Below are positions 24,201 through 39,077 of a stretch of 64,000 bases of DNA, piece by piece; positions within the stretch are counted from its first letter, which is position 1; each line of letters begins with the position of its first letter. A program made the position numbers and the translations under genes. The stretch comes from Sciurus carolinensis. Taxonomy: Eukaryota; Chordata; Mammalia; Rodentia; Sciuridae. Below the pieces are notes generated by a model, which saw only the letters and a list, made by a program, of their open reading frames with translations, searched no databases and was not told the origin of the DNA. The stretch covers positions 46,527,056 to 46,591,055 of the forward strand of contig NC_062219.1 of assembly GCF_902686445.1 (NCBI RefSeq), in the 5' to 3' direction.

Positions 24201-27200
24201 GTCATTTAATATAATGTCCTCCTGTTTCATCCATGTTGCCACAAATGACATCATTCCTTTTTTTTTTTCATGGCTGAACAGTATTTTATTGTATATAAGT
24301 ACACCACATTTTCTTATCCATTCATCCATCAGTGGACACCTATGAAGTTGCTTCTGTATCTTGGCTAATGTGATTAGTGCTTCCCTAAACATGGGAGTGC
24401 AGGTATTTCTTCGATGTCCTGATTTCATTTCCTTTGGGTGGTATATACACAGTAGTGGGATTGCTGTCTTATGTTAATTTCTATTTGTAGTTTTTTAATG
24501 AAAATGCCAAACTGTTTTCTTTAATGGCTATGCTAATTTGGATTCCTTTTCCTCCATATTCTTGCCAATGCTTATCTTTTGATTTTTTTTTAATAGTCAT
24601 TCTAACTAGAGTGAGATAATAGTTTGTTGTAGTTTCGATTTGTAGTAGTTCCCTAATACTCAATGATATTGAGCACTTTTCATATACCTGTTGTCCATTT
24701 GTAAGTCTTTTGGGAAATGTCTATTCAGGTCTTTTGTCCACTTTTAATTGTGTTATTTGGTTCTTTATTTTTGAGTTATTTGAGTTCTTTATGTATTTTG
24801 GATATTAACCTCCAATCAGATGTCTGGTTTATAAAGATAGTTTCTCATTCTGTAGTTTTTCTTTTTGATTTGTTGTTTCCTTTGTGTACAGAAGCTTTTC
24901 AATTTGATGTCCCTGTCTTTCTTTGCTTTTCTGCCTATGCTTTTGAGGTTTTGTCCTAAACCATAGAACACTGATAAAAGAAATGGAAGAGGACACAACA
25001 GAATGGAAAGAAATTCCATATTCATGCATTAGAAGACATAATATTGTTACCCCTATTACCCAAAGCAGTCTACAGGTTGAGAGTAATCCCTGTCAAAATA
25101 CTAATGACATTCTTCACAAAAATAGAGAAAACAATCCTAAAATTTGCATGGAACCACAGAAGACGCTGAATAAGCCAAAGCTAGAGACTTTACAGTATTT
25201 TACTTCAAAATATACTACAAAGCTATAGTAACCCAGATAATATGATACTGACATAAAAATAGACACATAGATCAAATGAAGCAAATAGGGAGCCCCCAAA
25301 TTGGTCCACACTTCTATAGCAAACTGATTTTTAACAAAGTCAGCAAGTACACACAATGGGGAAAAGATAGACTCTTCAATAAATGATGCTGGGAAAACTG
25401 AATGTCCCATGCAAAATATAATTGACCCTTTTATCTTTTATTGTATATAAAAATCAACTCAGAATGGACCAAAGACTTAATGTAAGACCTGTAACTGTGA
25501 GACTACAAAAAAAAAAAAAAAAGAAAAAAAAAAAAATCACAGGGGCAAAGCTTCATGACAGTGGCTTTGAATTTTCAACTGATACCAATAATCCAGGAAC
25601 CGTATTTTGAGAAATCACTACCTTAGAAAATCTTACCTGTGGTTGATTTAGTGTCTTGGGGTAAGTGAAGACTAGGATCTTAAAGACTAGAAACTTTTCC
25701 TAGGATGAGATTATTTCATCTTTGATGAGTTCTGGAGAACCTGTCTTGAAGGGCAGTTCTATTTTATTTATTCTGTAAATTAACCTTTTGATCAAATGTA
25801 AGAAAGTGAAAAGATTGTCTACCAATAAATTTGTATGTAATATAATCTCTAGTTTTTGTTTTTTTCTTTAAAACATTTATTTGGTTATCACTCAAAGTTT
25901 TAAGTAAGGTTGAAGGCTGAAATTAGCTGTTTCTCTTTAACTTTCACTCTTCACTAAAGTATAGGTAATACAATGAGATGAAAGATATCCAGGCATTTTT
26001 TAGTGGTGCAGCTATGATCTATTATTTACTAGCTGTGTTATCTTAGGCAAGTTGTTTAAATAATGACTTCCAGTTTCCTTAACTGTTAAAAAAATATTGA
26101 GTATGATAAGAATTAGAGATGTGTAGAGTGTGAATCCCTGCCATATGGTAGATGCTTGCTTTGTGGTAGTGTGAATATTCTGTTAATCATGTTTACTATA
26201 AGTATAGAAATGAATTTTTCCTTTTGGTTACCTGCTTGGTAATACTTTCACTTCTGTCCTGGGACTCAGAAGAATAGGATTCAAGTGCTCTTTTGCCACT
26301 GACCAGCCGGGTAGTCCTAGAAAGTAAACAGGTTTGCTGGGCCTTGGTTTTATTATCTAAATAATATCTTACTTAAATATTACTCAGTTTAGAGTAAATT
26401 TGAAACACTGTTTCAAAAGAAGAAAATTGGACTTTGAATTTTGATACCTGCATCCCTGGGGATGTACCCCTGAGTTGAATCCCCAGTTAAAAATATGAGT
26501 ATTCTGTTCATTAAAAGACAACTTTAATAAAGTGAAAAGAAACCACAGAATAGGAGAAGGTATTTGTAACTCACATGCGTGTGTATATGTGTGTGTGTGT
26601 GGGGGGGGGCTTACAAATACTTCACAAAGAAAATACTCCAATAGTAAATAAATGAAAAGGTGATCTACCTTATGAGCAATAAGGAATGATCAATTAAAAC
26701 CACAGTAAAATGCCATTATAATCCTACCAGAATGTCTAACATTAAAAAGATTGGCATTGCCAAGTGAAAGCAAGGATGCAGAGCTGTAAGAGTTGTCACA
26801 CATGGTGGGCTTGTCAGTTACCATCATCACTTTAAAAACCATTCAACCTTTTCTACTGGAGTTTAACATACATAGTTGGCCCTTTGTATATATCTGTGGA
26901 TTCTGCATCCGTGGATTCATTCAACGATGGATCAGAAATATTTGAAAAAATGTCTGGACTGAACTTGTACAGACTTTTTTCTTGTCATTACTTTCTGAAC
27001 AATATAGTATACCAACTATTTCCATAACATTTATGTTGTATTAGGTATTACAGGCAATCTAAAGATAATTTAAAGTATACCGGAGGATGTGTGGAAATTA
27101 GATGCTAGGTCATTTTACATAAGGGACTTGAGCATATGTGAATTTTGATATGTGAGGGATGTGTCCTGTAACCAATCTCCTGGGACAACTGTACATGTTC

Positions 27201-30011
27201 TGCAACTGAGAAATTTCCCTCCAACATACATATTCAAGAGAAGTATATTAAATATTTATTGAAACACAGCTTATAACAATATCATTTTAATAGTAGAAAA
27301 CTGGAAATAGGACAAATGTCCATTGAGAGTAAAATAAAATTTATTAGTTTTGGTATATTTATTTAAGTGACTACCACAAAAAATAAAAATGAATGAAGTG
27401 CAGCATAAATGAATCTCATAAATATACTCTTGAAGCAAAAAACCAGATGTAATGGATGTGTATTATATAATTCCACTTAGTTATTAGCATTTAAAAACAC
27501 AAAATCTGTCAGTAACGTTGGAAGTCAGGGTATTATTTTGATTACCTTTGTGGATGAGGTGGAGGTGGTGATTGAGAGGAGTTTATAGGGAGGGGTCTGG
27601 GGTGCTAATATTGCCCTAAATTTTTTTTCTTTCCTGGTGCTGGGGATTGAACCTAGGACTGATCTACCACTGAGCTACATCCCCAGCCCTTTTTTGACTT
27701 TTTATTTAGAGACAGTCTTGCTAAGTTGCCCAGGCTGGTCTTGAACTTGCTCTCCTTCTATCTTATCCTCCCTAGTTGCTGGGATTCCAGGGTTGTTCCA
27801 CTGTTCTTGGCACCCTTATTTTTTAAAAAATATCTGGATGGTAGTTTAATTAGTGTGTTTAGTTTCTGTAATACTTTATTTGTGTACTTATATAAGTTTG
27901 TACATGAATAAAAAGGTATAAAAATGAAATGAGGAAACTCTCCTGGTATGGAGTACCTTCCAGGAAATTTAAAAAAGAAAAAAAAAAAGCAGGAAACAGC
28001 ACAATACTTCTATTATGCCACATTATGGTTCAGTATTTAGCATGCCGCTTTTTTATTTCTAGCTCTTGTTATCCTTGATTGATTATTTCCTGGTCCCCAA
28101 TCCTTAATATTCTCTTCTCCCTATAACACTGTCCTAAATATTAATTCACATCTCTATTTCTGACAACTTTTTTACTTGTTTATTTCCAACATTCTGGTGG
28201 GATAGTTCCTGCTGATTATATATTTATATATCATGGTTTATACAAAGATCAGCATGTCTAAAATTTCAAACAATATTTTCTTCCTCCCTCATGTGTAAGC
28301 AAGCTACTATTCTATCTAATGTATTTCTATCAATGGCTTTCACTCCTCTCTAAACTTGAAATATATTAGTTTTTATTAAACCCAGTTTTCCACTGGACAT
28401 TCACTGTAGACAACACTTAAAGTGTTGATAACAATTTTTTTGGCATTGTAGTCTTTTATTTCTGCTTACAAAACTACCTTGATAACCTATTATTTAGAAA
28501 GCTACAATCGGGTGTTGCTACTGTGTCCTTGTCTTTGTCTCCTTACTTGAAAATAGCATGTTGCAAAAATGTCAGTGAGAATAATGTTTCAAAATAATGT
28601 AGTGACAAGGGTTGCACTAGTGTATAAATATACTAAAACTCACCATATTTATACTTTAAAAGAGTAAATTTTATGTTCTTGAATTATTTTCCAATAAACG
28701 TGTTATTAGATACAAAAAAATACCATTGAATCATGTAGTGGTGTCCTATCAGATTAAATACTAGTTTTAATTCATCCCAAAGCCATTCATTTTATCCAGC
28801 CTTACCTTTCCTATCCAGTCCTATCTAGTCTGTCATGCAGTCCATCTAGATGGTCTGAGTTCCTTGATAATATTATTTTCATGTACTTTTATATCAAATA
28901 TTAATAAATTTATGAGACTAGTCAAAGCCATGGAAATTACTCCTGTTTTAAAATTGAGCAAACTTGGAGACAATATTTTACTCAGTCACAAGGTTAGTAT
29001 TAGCTATCATTTTAACCTAATAGATCCTAATTGAATATCTTTTGTATTCTAGAAACTTGTTTATGCTGTTGGGATATAGAGAGATATTCCAGTCCTCTTG
29101 TCCCTGTGCTCAGAGTATTTACCTAAGATGCTTCTAGTGTGTCTCTGCGTCTTCCCGCCTTTGCGAATCTTATTCCCATCTTTAGATTTTATCACTGCTT
29201 ATATTTTGCCCATGTTTTTGTTTTCCTTAAATGCTGTTCTACCTTACTCTGAAGTATGAGTTTTTCCTTACTGACTTTTTTAAAACCTTTTTTTACTTGG
29301 AATTCCTGGGGACTGGTCCTATTTTCTCTGTATAATCTGTAACTTGCCACATTTTTTTTTTGTTTGTTCAGTTGGTTATGTGCATATTTTTCCACCCTAG
29401 TTGATATGAAAGTTTCTCAAGGACATACCACTGTATGTTTTCTTATTTTGAGACACGGTCTCGCTATATTGATTAGGGCCTCACTAAGTTGCTGAGGCTG
29501 GTGTTGAACTTGCTATCCTCCTGCCTCAGCCTCATGAGAGGCTGGGATTACAGGCATGTGCCACTGCACCGACTGAGCTATCTCCCCAGCCCTGTTTTTT
29601 GGTTTTTTTTTTTAATTTGTTCTAATTAGTTGTACATGACAATAGAATATATTTATGCATTTTGATAAATTATACATAAATAGAGTATAATTTCTCATTT
29701 TTCTGATAGTACATGTTGTAAGATCACATTGCTCATGCAGTCATATATGTACATAAGGTAATAATGTGTTTGATTCTACTATCCTCCTACTCCCATACCC
29801 ACTCCTCTTCCTTCACTCCCCTCTACCTAATCTAAATTCTATTCTTTCCTAGTACCAGCCCCTCTATTGTGAATCAGCATCCGCATATAAGAGAAGACAT
29901 TCGACCTTTGGTTTTTTGGGGTTGACTTACTTCCCTTAGCCTGATATTCTCCAGCTCCATCCATTTACCAGCAAATGCCGTAATTTCATTCTTAAGACTG
30001 AGTAGTATTCC

Positions 30012-30075
<64 letters not shown>

Positions 30076-33000
30076 CACATTTTCTTTATCCATTCATCTG
30101 TTGAAGGATACCTAGGTTGGTTCCACAGTTTAGCTATTGTGAATTGAATTGAGCTGCTATAACCATCAATGTGACTGCATTACTGTAATATGCAGATTTT
30201 AAGTCCTTTGGGTATAAACCGAGAAATAGGATAACTGAGTCAAATGGTGGTTCCATTCAGAGTTTTCTGAGGAATCTCCATACTGCTTTCCATAATGGTT
30301 GCACCAGTTTGTAGTCCCACCAGCAATATATGAGTGTACCTTTTCCCCCCACATCCTCTTCAACATTTATTGTTGCTTGTATTCTTTATATTTGTCATTC
30401 TGACTGGAGTGAGATGAAATCTCAGAGTAGTTTTGATTTGCATTTTTCTAATTGCTAGAGATGTTGAACATTTTTCATATATTTGTTGATTGATTGTATT
30501 TCTTCTGTGAAGTGTCTGTTCAGTTCCTTAGCCCATTTATTGATTGGGTTATTTGTTGTTGTTGTTTCTAATATTTTCTAAGTTGTCAATGGATCTTTTA
30601 TTTTATTTATTTATATGTAGTGCTGGGTATCAAACCCAGGGCCTCACACATACCAGGCAAGTGCTCTACCACTGAGCCACAACTCCAGCCCCTGGGTTTT
30701 TTTTATGTGTGTGTGGTTTTTTTTTTTTTTTTTTTTTTTTTTGGTAAGTTTTTTGAATTCTTTTTATATCCTAGAGATTAATGCTTTATCTGAGGTGCAT
30801 GTGTGGTAAAGATTTTCTCTCAATCTGTAGGTTCTTTCTTCACATTATTGATTGTTTCTTTTGCTGAGAAGAAACTTTTTAGTTTGAATCCATCCCATTT
30901 ATTGAGTCCTGATTTTACTTTTTGCACTTTAGGGGTCTTGTTAAGGAAGTCAGATCCTAAGGTAAAGATTTGGGCCTACTTTTTCATCTATTAGGCGCAG
31001 GGTCTCAGTTCTAATACCTGTCTTGGGTTCACTTCAAGTTGAGTTTTGTGCAGGGTGAGAGATAAAGGTTTAATTTCATTTTGTTACATGTGACTTTCCA
31101 TTTTTCCCAGCACCATTTGTTGAATAGGCTGTCTTTTCTCCAGTGACTGTTTTTGGCACCTTTGTCTAAAATGAGATAACTGTATTTATGTGGGTTTGTC
31201 TCTGTGTCTTCTACTCTGTACCAGTGGTCTACATGTCTGCTTTGGTGCCAATACCATGTTGTTTTTGTTACTATTATCTCTGTAGTGTGGTTCCGAATGG
31301 AGAAAAATTGAAAGCATTCCCTCTAAAAACTGGAACAAGACAAGGATGCCCTCTTTCACCACTTGTACTCAACATTGTCCTTGAAATTCTAGCCAGAGCA
31401 ATTAGAAGAAAGAAATTAAAGGGATACAAATAGGTAAAGAAGAAATCAAACTATCACTATTTGCCAATGACATGATTATATATTTAGAAGATCCAAAAAA
31501 TTCCATCCACCAAAAAACTTCTAGAACTAATAAATGAAGTCACCAAAGTAGCAGGATATAAAATCAACACCTATAAATAAAACGCATTCCTATACATTAG
31601 TGATGAATCCACCGAAAGAAAAATTAGGAAAACTACCCCATTCACAATAGCCCCCCCCAAAAAAAAAAAAAACTTGGTAATTAGTTAATAAAAGAGGCGA
31701 TAGACCTCTACAGTGAAAACTACAGAACTCTAAAGAAAGAAATTGAATACCTTAGAAGATGGAAAGACCTCCCATGCTGCTGGATAGGCAGAATGAATAT
31801 TGTCAAAATGACCATACTACCGAAAGCATTTTACAGATTTAATGCGATTCCTATTAAAATCCCAGTGACATTCTTCATAGAACTAGAGAAAGCAATCATG
31901 AAATTCATTTGGAATAATAAGAGACTCAGAATAGCCAAAGCAATCCTTAGCAAGAAAAGTGAAACAGGGGTTATCTATAGTTTTTAAAGTACTATATACA
32001 GTTGTTGTTGTTGTTTTCCCTCATTGTGCCAGCATAGTTCTTGACCCTTTGAGTCTCAGTAAAACTATGTTGAGTTGAATAGAAAACAAAGATGTTATCT
32101 TGATCTTTGATCAGCTGACTAGTTGGGAAGACCAAACACAAGGCATACATCTTGTATACAGTGGTAAAATGGTGTATTACTGGTTGTGCAAAAATGTAAA
32201 ACTTTGTAATTGAATGAGTAAGTTGTTTGGATGAGTTGTTTTGTTACTCTGTAACTGAAAACTTCAAGAGTTAACTGTGATCTTTAGACCTACTGTGTCA
32301 TTGAAGTTGATACTTTAACAGATAGCAAGTGATCTAATTTGGACAGAATACTTCTTGGCCTCTCCTCTGATATACTATTAATGTTAGTGGACCACCTTAA
32401 CACATTGTCTTTGCAGGAGGATGAACTGTCCCATACTTGTATGTTTTCATGAGCTTTATAGATAAAGGTGAAATAGTGAAAAGTTTCCTTAATATGAGTA
32501 AAATAAAATGAAAGTGGCATTCTGGGTTATTAGAAGATACTATTTATAGCAGGACTCTCTTGCCACTCAAATATCTCACTTGTAACTGTTGATTTCATGT
32601 CAGTTTAGATGGGTATCTTGGTCAGTTAATAGGTGTCTGTCTAGTGTTCATGTGTTCATGTTAAAGAGTCTTTGTCATTCTTGAATAACAATTATAAGAA
32701 TCAAAGTGAAGAAAGTTAATCATCCTTAATGTTTTTTATTGTTTTACAAGGCACAATTGGTGGATCTAAGATCTGAGTTGACAGAGACCCAAGCAGAGAA
32801 AGTTGTATTGGAGAAAGAAGTGCATGATCAACTTTTACAGTTGCACTCTGTTCAGCTTCAGCTTCATGCTAAAACTGGTCAAAGTGTTGACTCTGGTACC
32901 ATTAAGGCAAAATTGGTAAGTATTTAAAGAATGACATGTATTTTAGAAGGTATAGAGGAGAATTTTTGATTAGGCTCTTAAATTATAAAATGTCCAATGT

Positions 33001-36000
33001 GCTTGTTGGGGAAAATTTAGAAAACACAGGAAATTCAAAGTTTGTGATGATCTTGTTTGTCTACAATCTCACCATCAAGAGATAATTAGTGATAATATCA
33101 ATAGCCATCTGATAACTAGAGTAGATTTTTTCTATTTAAAAATATGTATAAATATGTGTAAAAGAATTTGTGATTATAATATAAAAATGATTTTTTATTC
33201 TACTCTATCAGGATTAAATTCAGCAGCATATAATTGAAACTCACAACTGACATTGGGATTATTCTTGAATAGTAGTTTTTTTCTCTCAAAAGAATCCTGA
33301 GTTGATATGGCAGCTCCTTAGATACAGGGACACAGTTTTTTTCTTGTGTAGTGCTCTGCCATTTTTAGCTCATTGTTTCCATGCTCAGGATTTCTTCATG
33401 TTTTCACTCCAGGCAGAAAGAAGGAAGAATCTTAAGAAAAGGGCAAAAAGATGCTTCTCACCTGTGTTAATCTGTTTCAAGAATTTTTCATCAAATTCTC
33501 CTGAGTAATTTCAGCCAGCATCTCACTGGCTATCCCTAGCTGCATGCCAGGTTCTTAGTTGGTTTCATGGCCACCTTCAGTGCATTTGGAATTCTGTTTA
33601 GAAGGAAGAAGGGGAAAGTGGAATTGGATGTCAGATAGTAGCACATTCATTCTTTTGCTTTTAATTTATTATAAGCATTTTTCCTGCTGTTGAACTCTTT
33701 GCAATATCTGCATATTACTTCATTGTATGAATTTACCCTAATTAACCATTAGTTTCTTAATTAGTTTTAAGTTATTTAAATAGAAAAAAATTTAAAATCT
33801 CATTTCAGTTTAACCTCAGATGTACTGAGTGTATACTGTGTGTCAGGCATTTATTAACTCTGTGAAGACAGAACAATAAATAAGACAAATATAGCTTTGG
33901 AGAGACAGAACATGCAATGATGTTGATGATGTGATGAGAGTAATGCATTTTGAAGTTTAAATTATTTTCAGTTATTTTGATTTTTTTGTATTGATATGTT
34001 AGAATTTATTTAAATGAATATACTCTGAAGTCCTCTTAAATTCTGAAATTCTGTGAATTTAAGTTAGTAGTGTTTTATCTAACTGAATAAAGGTCAGATC
34101 ATAACTGCTTCTTTGAGGTATTTGAAAATAACATTGAGAAATAATTTACATTTTTCACTAGAAAAGAATTTACCTGAAATTTTAATATTAGATTTGAAAA
34201 ATGGTACTATAGAGGAAAGAACACTGAACCAATTGTGTTGAATGTATTTGATAAAACAAAAAAATTTAATCTAGTACTGTACAGTTATTATTACTTATAG
34301 ATTTGCAAATATATTTGTTCTAATGAACTTTACCCAAATGATATTTGACATATAGAAATTTTCTTTATAATGATTATACCAGTAGGTAAATTCATTTGTT
34401 TGATGGTTTTCTAATTATAAAACTTCTTTCTTATATCTTAAGTCTGTCCCCTCTATGGAGGAGCTGGTAAGTATGTTGTCTCTGTTTTGCTTTAATATGT
34501 CATGCTGAAGTATTCCTATTGTTTTATTTGCATATTACATGTTGTCACTCTTTGTATTTGAAAAACATGTTAATGATAGCAGTTTTTAAATTTTCAAATA
34601 CATGAAAAGTTCAGTGGATGGCCCATAGTACTTTTCTCACTGCATGTTGTTAAAGTTTTTCTTTTGTTTGTGATTTATAGCCATTATTTGCAGGGCTAAT
34701 TAATGCACCCATTAATGTTTGACAGTCTCATAGCTTGTGGCTTTCTCAGACCTCTACTTAAAAGAGCAATTGGTTTGCCCACATGAGGTATTGAAGATAT
34801 GTTAAGCAGGCCTATTACTAACCCTTTTAAGTTTCTGTTTGTATTTATTCCCAGAAAAGGATGGTGCATGTTGATTTCTTTGTCATCCACTTGGTGTGTT
34901 ACATTTTTTCAGCAGTCTTGAGAATAATTGTGTGACTTTTAAAACAATTAGATTTTGAAAATTCTTTACCAGAAATTAACTTGGAAAATAACAATATATA
35001 AATTTTTGGTATTTTTACCATTAGCCCAACCTAATGAAGTTCCAGTTTATCTTATGACTTCACATCTTTTAAAGATATATTCTTTGGATAACTAAATATA
35101 AAATAAACCTGGTAACAAACAGATTAAAAAAGAAACAGTAACAGAATTATCTTGTATTCTGGAAGTAATTACTTTTAGTTTCCTTAATCCATTTCTTGCT
35201 TTTATCTATTAATTTCAGCTCTGATTTTGTCAGATTCCTTAGGGTTTTGAATCATTAATGCAAAGTGGTAGCTTAATGTTTCTCAGATTTCACTAATAGA
35301 GTATAAATAGCTCATTAAAGTAATTGAAAGTCACCATAGACCAAAGAAATCTTGATCTTCTAGGAATGCTTCTTCTGAAAGGGAACCAACTTCAAAAAAT
35401 GTCATAAAATGATTTTTTGTTCATGTTATTCAAACTCTATTTATTGAGTAAGGGGGAGGATAGATACCTGCCCTTTTAGGAAATAAGTTCTGAAACAAAT
35501 TGTGATGTCAGTAATTCCAAATTTATTACAAAATGAGTATTCTAGATTATTAGCCTTCCAGACTCTTTAAAAATAATATGAACAATCCCCAGTACTGCGA
35601 AACAAACCAACAAAAAAATCTAGAAATTGTGTTCTAGAGGTTATATATATATTTTTTACAGAAGTTGAAAAAGTTTGCTAATCTTCCTTGTGTCACATAT
35701 AAAACAAATATTTTTAAATAAAATAAGTATATCCAACATTTTGTAGTTTTCATTAATTTTGGCTTCTGTGTATTTATGTATTTGCTTAAAATATACATAT
35801 ATTTAGGAATATGTGTACATTTTTAATATTATGGTGTGTACTTCCCTTGAATATTAATATATCTTATTTTTTATGTTGGTCAAAACAGTAGACCAAAACA
35901 ATCACATTAGTACCAAAATATATTCCTAGAGTTGCTGAAAATTTGCTTGAATTTGCTTTGTAGCTTCTCAATATTCAGAATAAAAATGAAAATAATTACT

Positions 36001-39000
36001 TAATCTATGCTCATATGATAGAAACAATACCATTTGCCATTTCCTCAAAAGAAAGTTTTTTCTTGATTCTAAGAAAGCTTTTTTTAAGTCTTCATAAAGG
36101 GACATGGTGGTATTAGTAAACAATGTCTTCCACATCTGATTAGCAAATATCACCTTTTTGTAGCATTTGTGGATTCTGTAAATCAGAAGTCAGTAAAAGC
36201 AGTTCTACTCAGGATAAATCCAATTTTGAAGTGTTTGGATGGTTTTCTTCATTCTAAAATAGCACTTAAAACACCTACAGGGCCCATATTTAACTCTGAG
36301 AAAGGTTTTGTTTGGCTACACACTGTGTATATTTGATTTTAAATTTTTGAGCAGGACTTTGAACCTTCTCTTTTGCATCCTGTCTGTTCTGGGTCATTTG
36401 TAACCCTGAAGGCATTTACATTTGTAACCCTTGATCTTTGAGAATATATAGTCTGTACTTTATGCTTTTAAGGTAAATTGAATATTATTTCTCACATACA
36501 AACCGCTGATTAAAAACTTGATGGCAAAGATCTTGGGGATTATACACTCTGGCTCACATGTGTAGATTCACATAGACAGACTACCTACCTAGTGGAGCGT
36601 AGGATGGCATCCTTTTAAGAGAGCTAAAATTGGATGATCATTTTACTTCATCAGAGGCCAGGGCTTTCCTCAGAAAACAGTTTACAAAAAAAAAGAAAAC
36701 AGTTTACATCTACTTTAACATATAAACAAATAGATGAGCTAGATCTCAAAGTTTAGTGATAATCTATACCAAAGATACACTTAGCCATAGAAATTTTTAA
36801 TGTGTAATGTTTCAATGCAGTTTTTACTGATAGTACTCCATGATTACAAATGTTTTTTTAAAATATTAGAATAATGGACTGGGGATATAGCTCAGTGGTA
36901 GAGTGCTTGCCTACCATACATGGCTAGGTCCTGTGTTCTATTCCCAGTACTGGGGGGGGGGGGGGGGGGAGAAATTAGAATAATTTAAGCCTTGTGTTTC
37001 TTACAGTTCTCCAAGTTAAGTTTAGTTATAAAATGAATCTCCATGTAACAGAATGATTTTGACTTGTGTCATAGCATTGTTGCATTAACATTAATTGTTA
37101 GAAAAAAATAGTGATTATATTAGTCTAGTTTCTTAAGTAATTTTTAGGAAGTAAGTTGCAGATTTTATTATCTTCTTAGAGAAGACCACTTCCTCTACTA
37201 TCCTCAATATCAGGGTGCTTTGTCACCTGTAATTATCTAATCTGTAAGACATAATGATCCTAATTTTAAAAGAACCTGGTGGGCTGGGAATGTAACTCAG
37301 TGGTAGAGTGCTTGCCCAGTGTGTGAGGCATTAGGTTTGATCTCCAGCACCACATAAATAAATAAAATAAAGGTATTGTGTCCATCTTTAACTAAAAATT
37401 TTTTAAAAATTAAAAAAAAAAATTATCCAGATTCAAACCTTTGTGTTCCATTACATAGAAATGAAGTGGCAATTTTTATCATATGCTTTCATTGCTGATA
37501 TTATAGACTGTGTGATTAGGTGTATTTTAAGGAACATGGTCTACTGCTTAGAGTCATAAAGGAATTTTTATTAATTAATTTATTTTTTTGCTAATTATAC
37601 TAGGAAAGAGAGCTTGAAGCAAACAAAAAAGAAAAGGTAAAAGAAGCTCAACTTGAAGCTGAAGTGAAATTGTTGAGAAAAGAGAATGAAGCCCTTCGTA
37701 GACATATAGCTGTTCTCCAGGCTGAAGTTTATGGGGCAAGACTGGCTGCCAAATACTTGGATAAGGAACTGGCAGGAAGGTGTGTAGAAAAATGGGCATA
37801 CTTGTATTCTTAGGTGACACATTGGGTATTTAATGAAGTCGACTCTTGTTATAAATTAAACAGTTTTTATCCCTAGAATTATTTTATAGTTGTTTGTCTT
37901 ACTGTTATTAAATTAATGTTGATAGTATTATATATTGCATATGTGTTTAAGCACATATATAGACACACATTAATATAGATAGTAAATATGTTAGTCAGTT
38001 TTTTGTCACTGTGACCAAAATATCTGACAAGAACAACCTAGAAGAGAAAAAGTTTATTTTGGACTCAGTTTCAAAGGTTTCAGTCCATGGTTGACTGGCT
38101 TTGTGGTTCTAGGCTTAAGGTGAGGCAGAACATGATAGAAAGGCCTGGCAGAGGAAAACTGTTCAATTCATGGCAGCCAGAGAGAGAGCTGGGCACCAGC
38201 GTGGGAGGAGCAAGAGGCAAAATATAATCCAAGGGCATGCCCCGAGTGACCTGCTTCCCCCAGCCATGCCATACCTTCTTACAGTTACCACCCACTAATC
38301 CATTCAAGTGATCATCCCATCATATCTATCCACTGATTAGGTCATAGTTTTCATAATATGATTATTTCAGTTCTGGACATTGATGTATTGCCTAACAGGA
38401 GCTTTTTGGGGGACATCTCATATCCAAACCATAACAAAATTTATTGTGAAATGCTGACAACTCTGCAGAGTATCACATTCCATCTGTTTCCCTGCCTTGA
38501 CAACATAGCAGGTGTTCATATGATCAACAGAACATCCACAAACAACTTTTTATATGATCACTGAAACCTGATCTTTCTTACCTTTCAAAAAAAAAAAAAC
38601 AGTTGGAATTAACAGCACTGATTTTATCATTAAAAAAATGAGTTCCTTTACTATTAATTTTTTAAGGTAAATCATTCATGAACTTTGGTGATTTGTTATT
38701 AGTACTAAGTCATTTTATCCTTACTGTTTTAGTGTTACATTGAGAACTGATGTGAAGCATTGAAAAAGAATTTTTATCACCTTGAAATACAAATTTTCTA
38801 ATAACTTTTTAGCACATTTAAAGTAATCATTTTGTTAGAAGAAACTACCATTAAAAGAAATTTTTTATACATTGTCATTTAAAAGCCAATATTTAATCCT
38901 GTTTATCTGAGTTCAGTTAGTTACCTTGATTATATGCAAGGCATAAAACATGTTGTCATTAAACTCGTAAATTATATTTTTTAGATATACTGAGTTAAGT

Positions 39001-39012
39001 GTATGACTAAAG

Positions 39013-39077
<65 letters not shown>

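Larger units (their letters stand above)
29600..31291 (-). mobile_element. L1 3' segment (5'-truncated, with 5' inversion)
   Basis: Minus-strand L1 3' UTR and ORF2 C-terminal half. Landmarks read backwards are TTCTTTATCCATTCATCTGT, AAGTCCTTTGGGTATAAACC and CACCAGCAATATATGAGTG. A T-run at 29602-29613 marks the poly(A). The element is disrupted by a TA microsatellite (30014-30075) and an ID SINE (30583-30693). Confidence 0.92.

Noticed and set aside
25506..25536. A-run as an L1 poly(A) tail
   Set aside because: ORF2-derived sequence resumes after it, so it is an internal expansion.
36876..36950. tRNA-like sequence
   Set aside because: Box A and B like motifs belong to ID SINEs; the cloverleaf is not kept and dozens of similar copies occur in the window.
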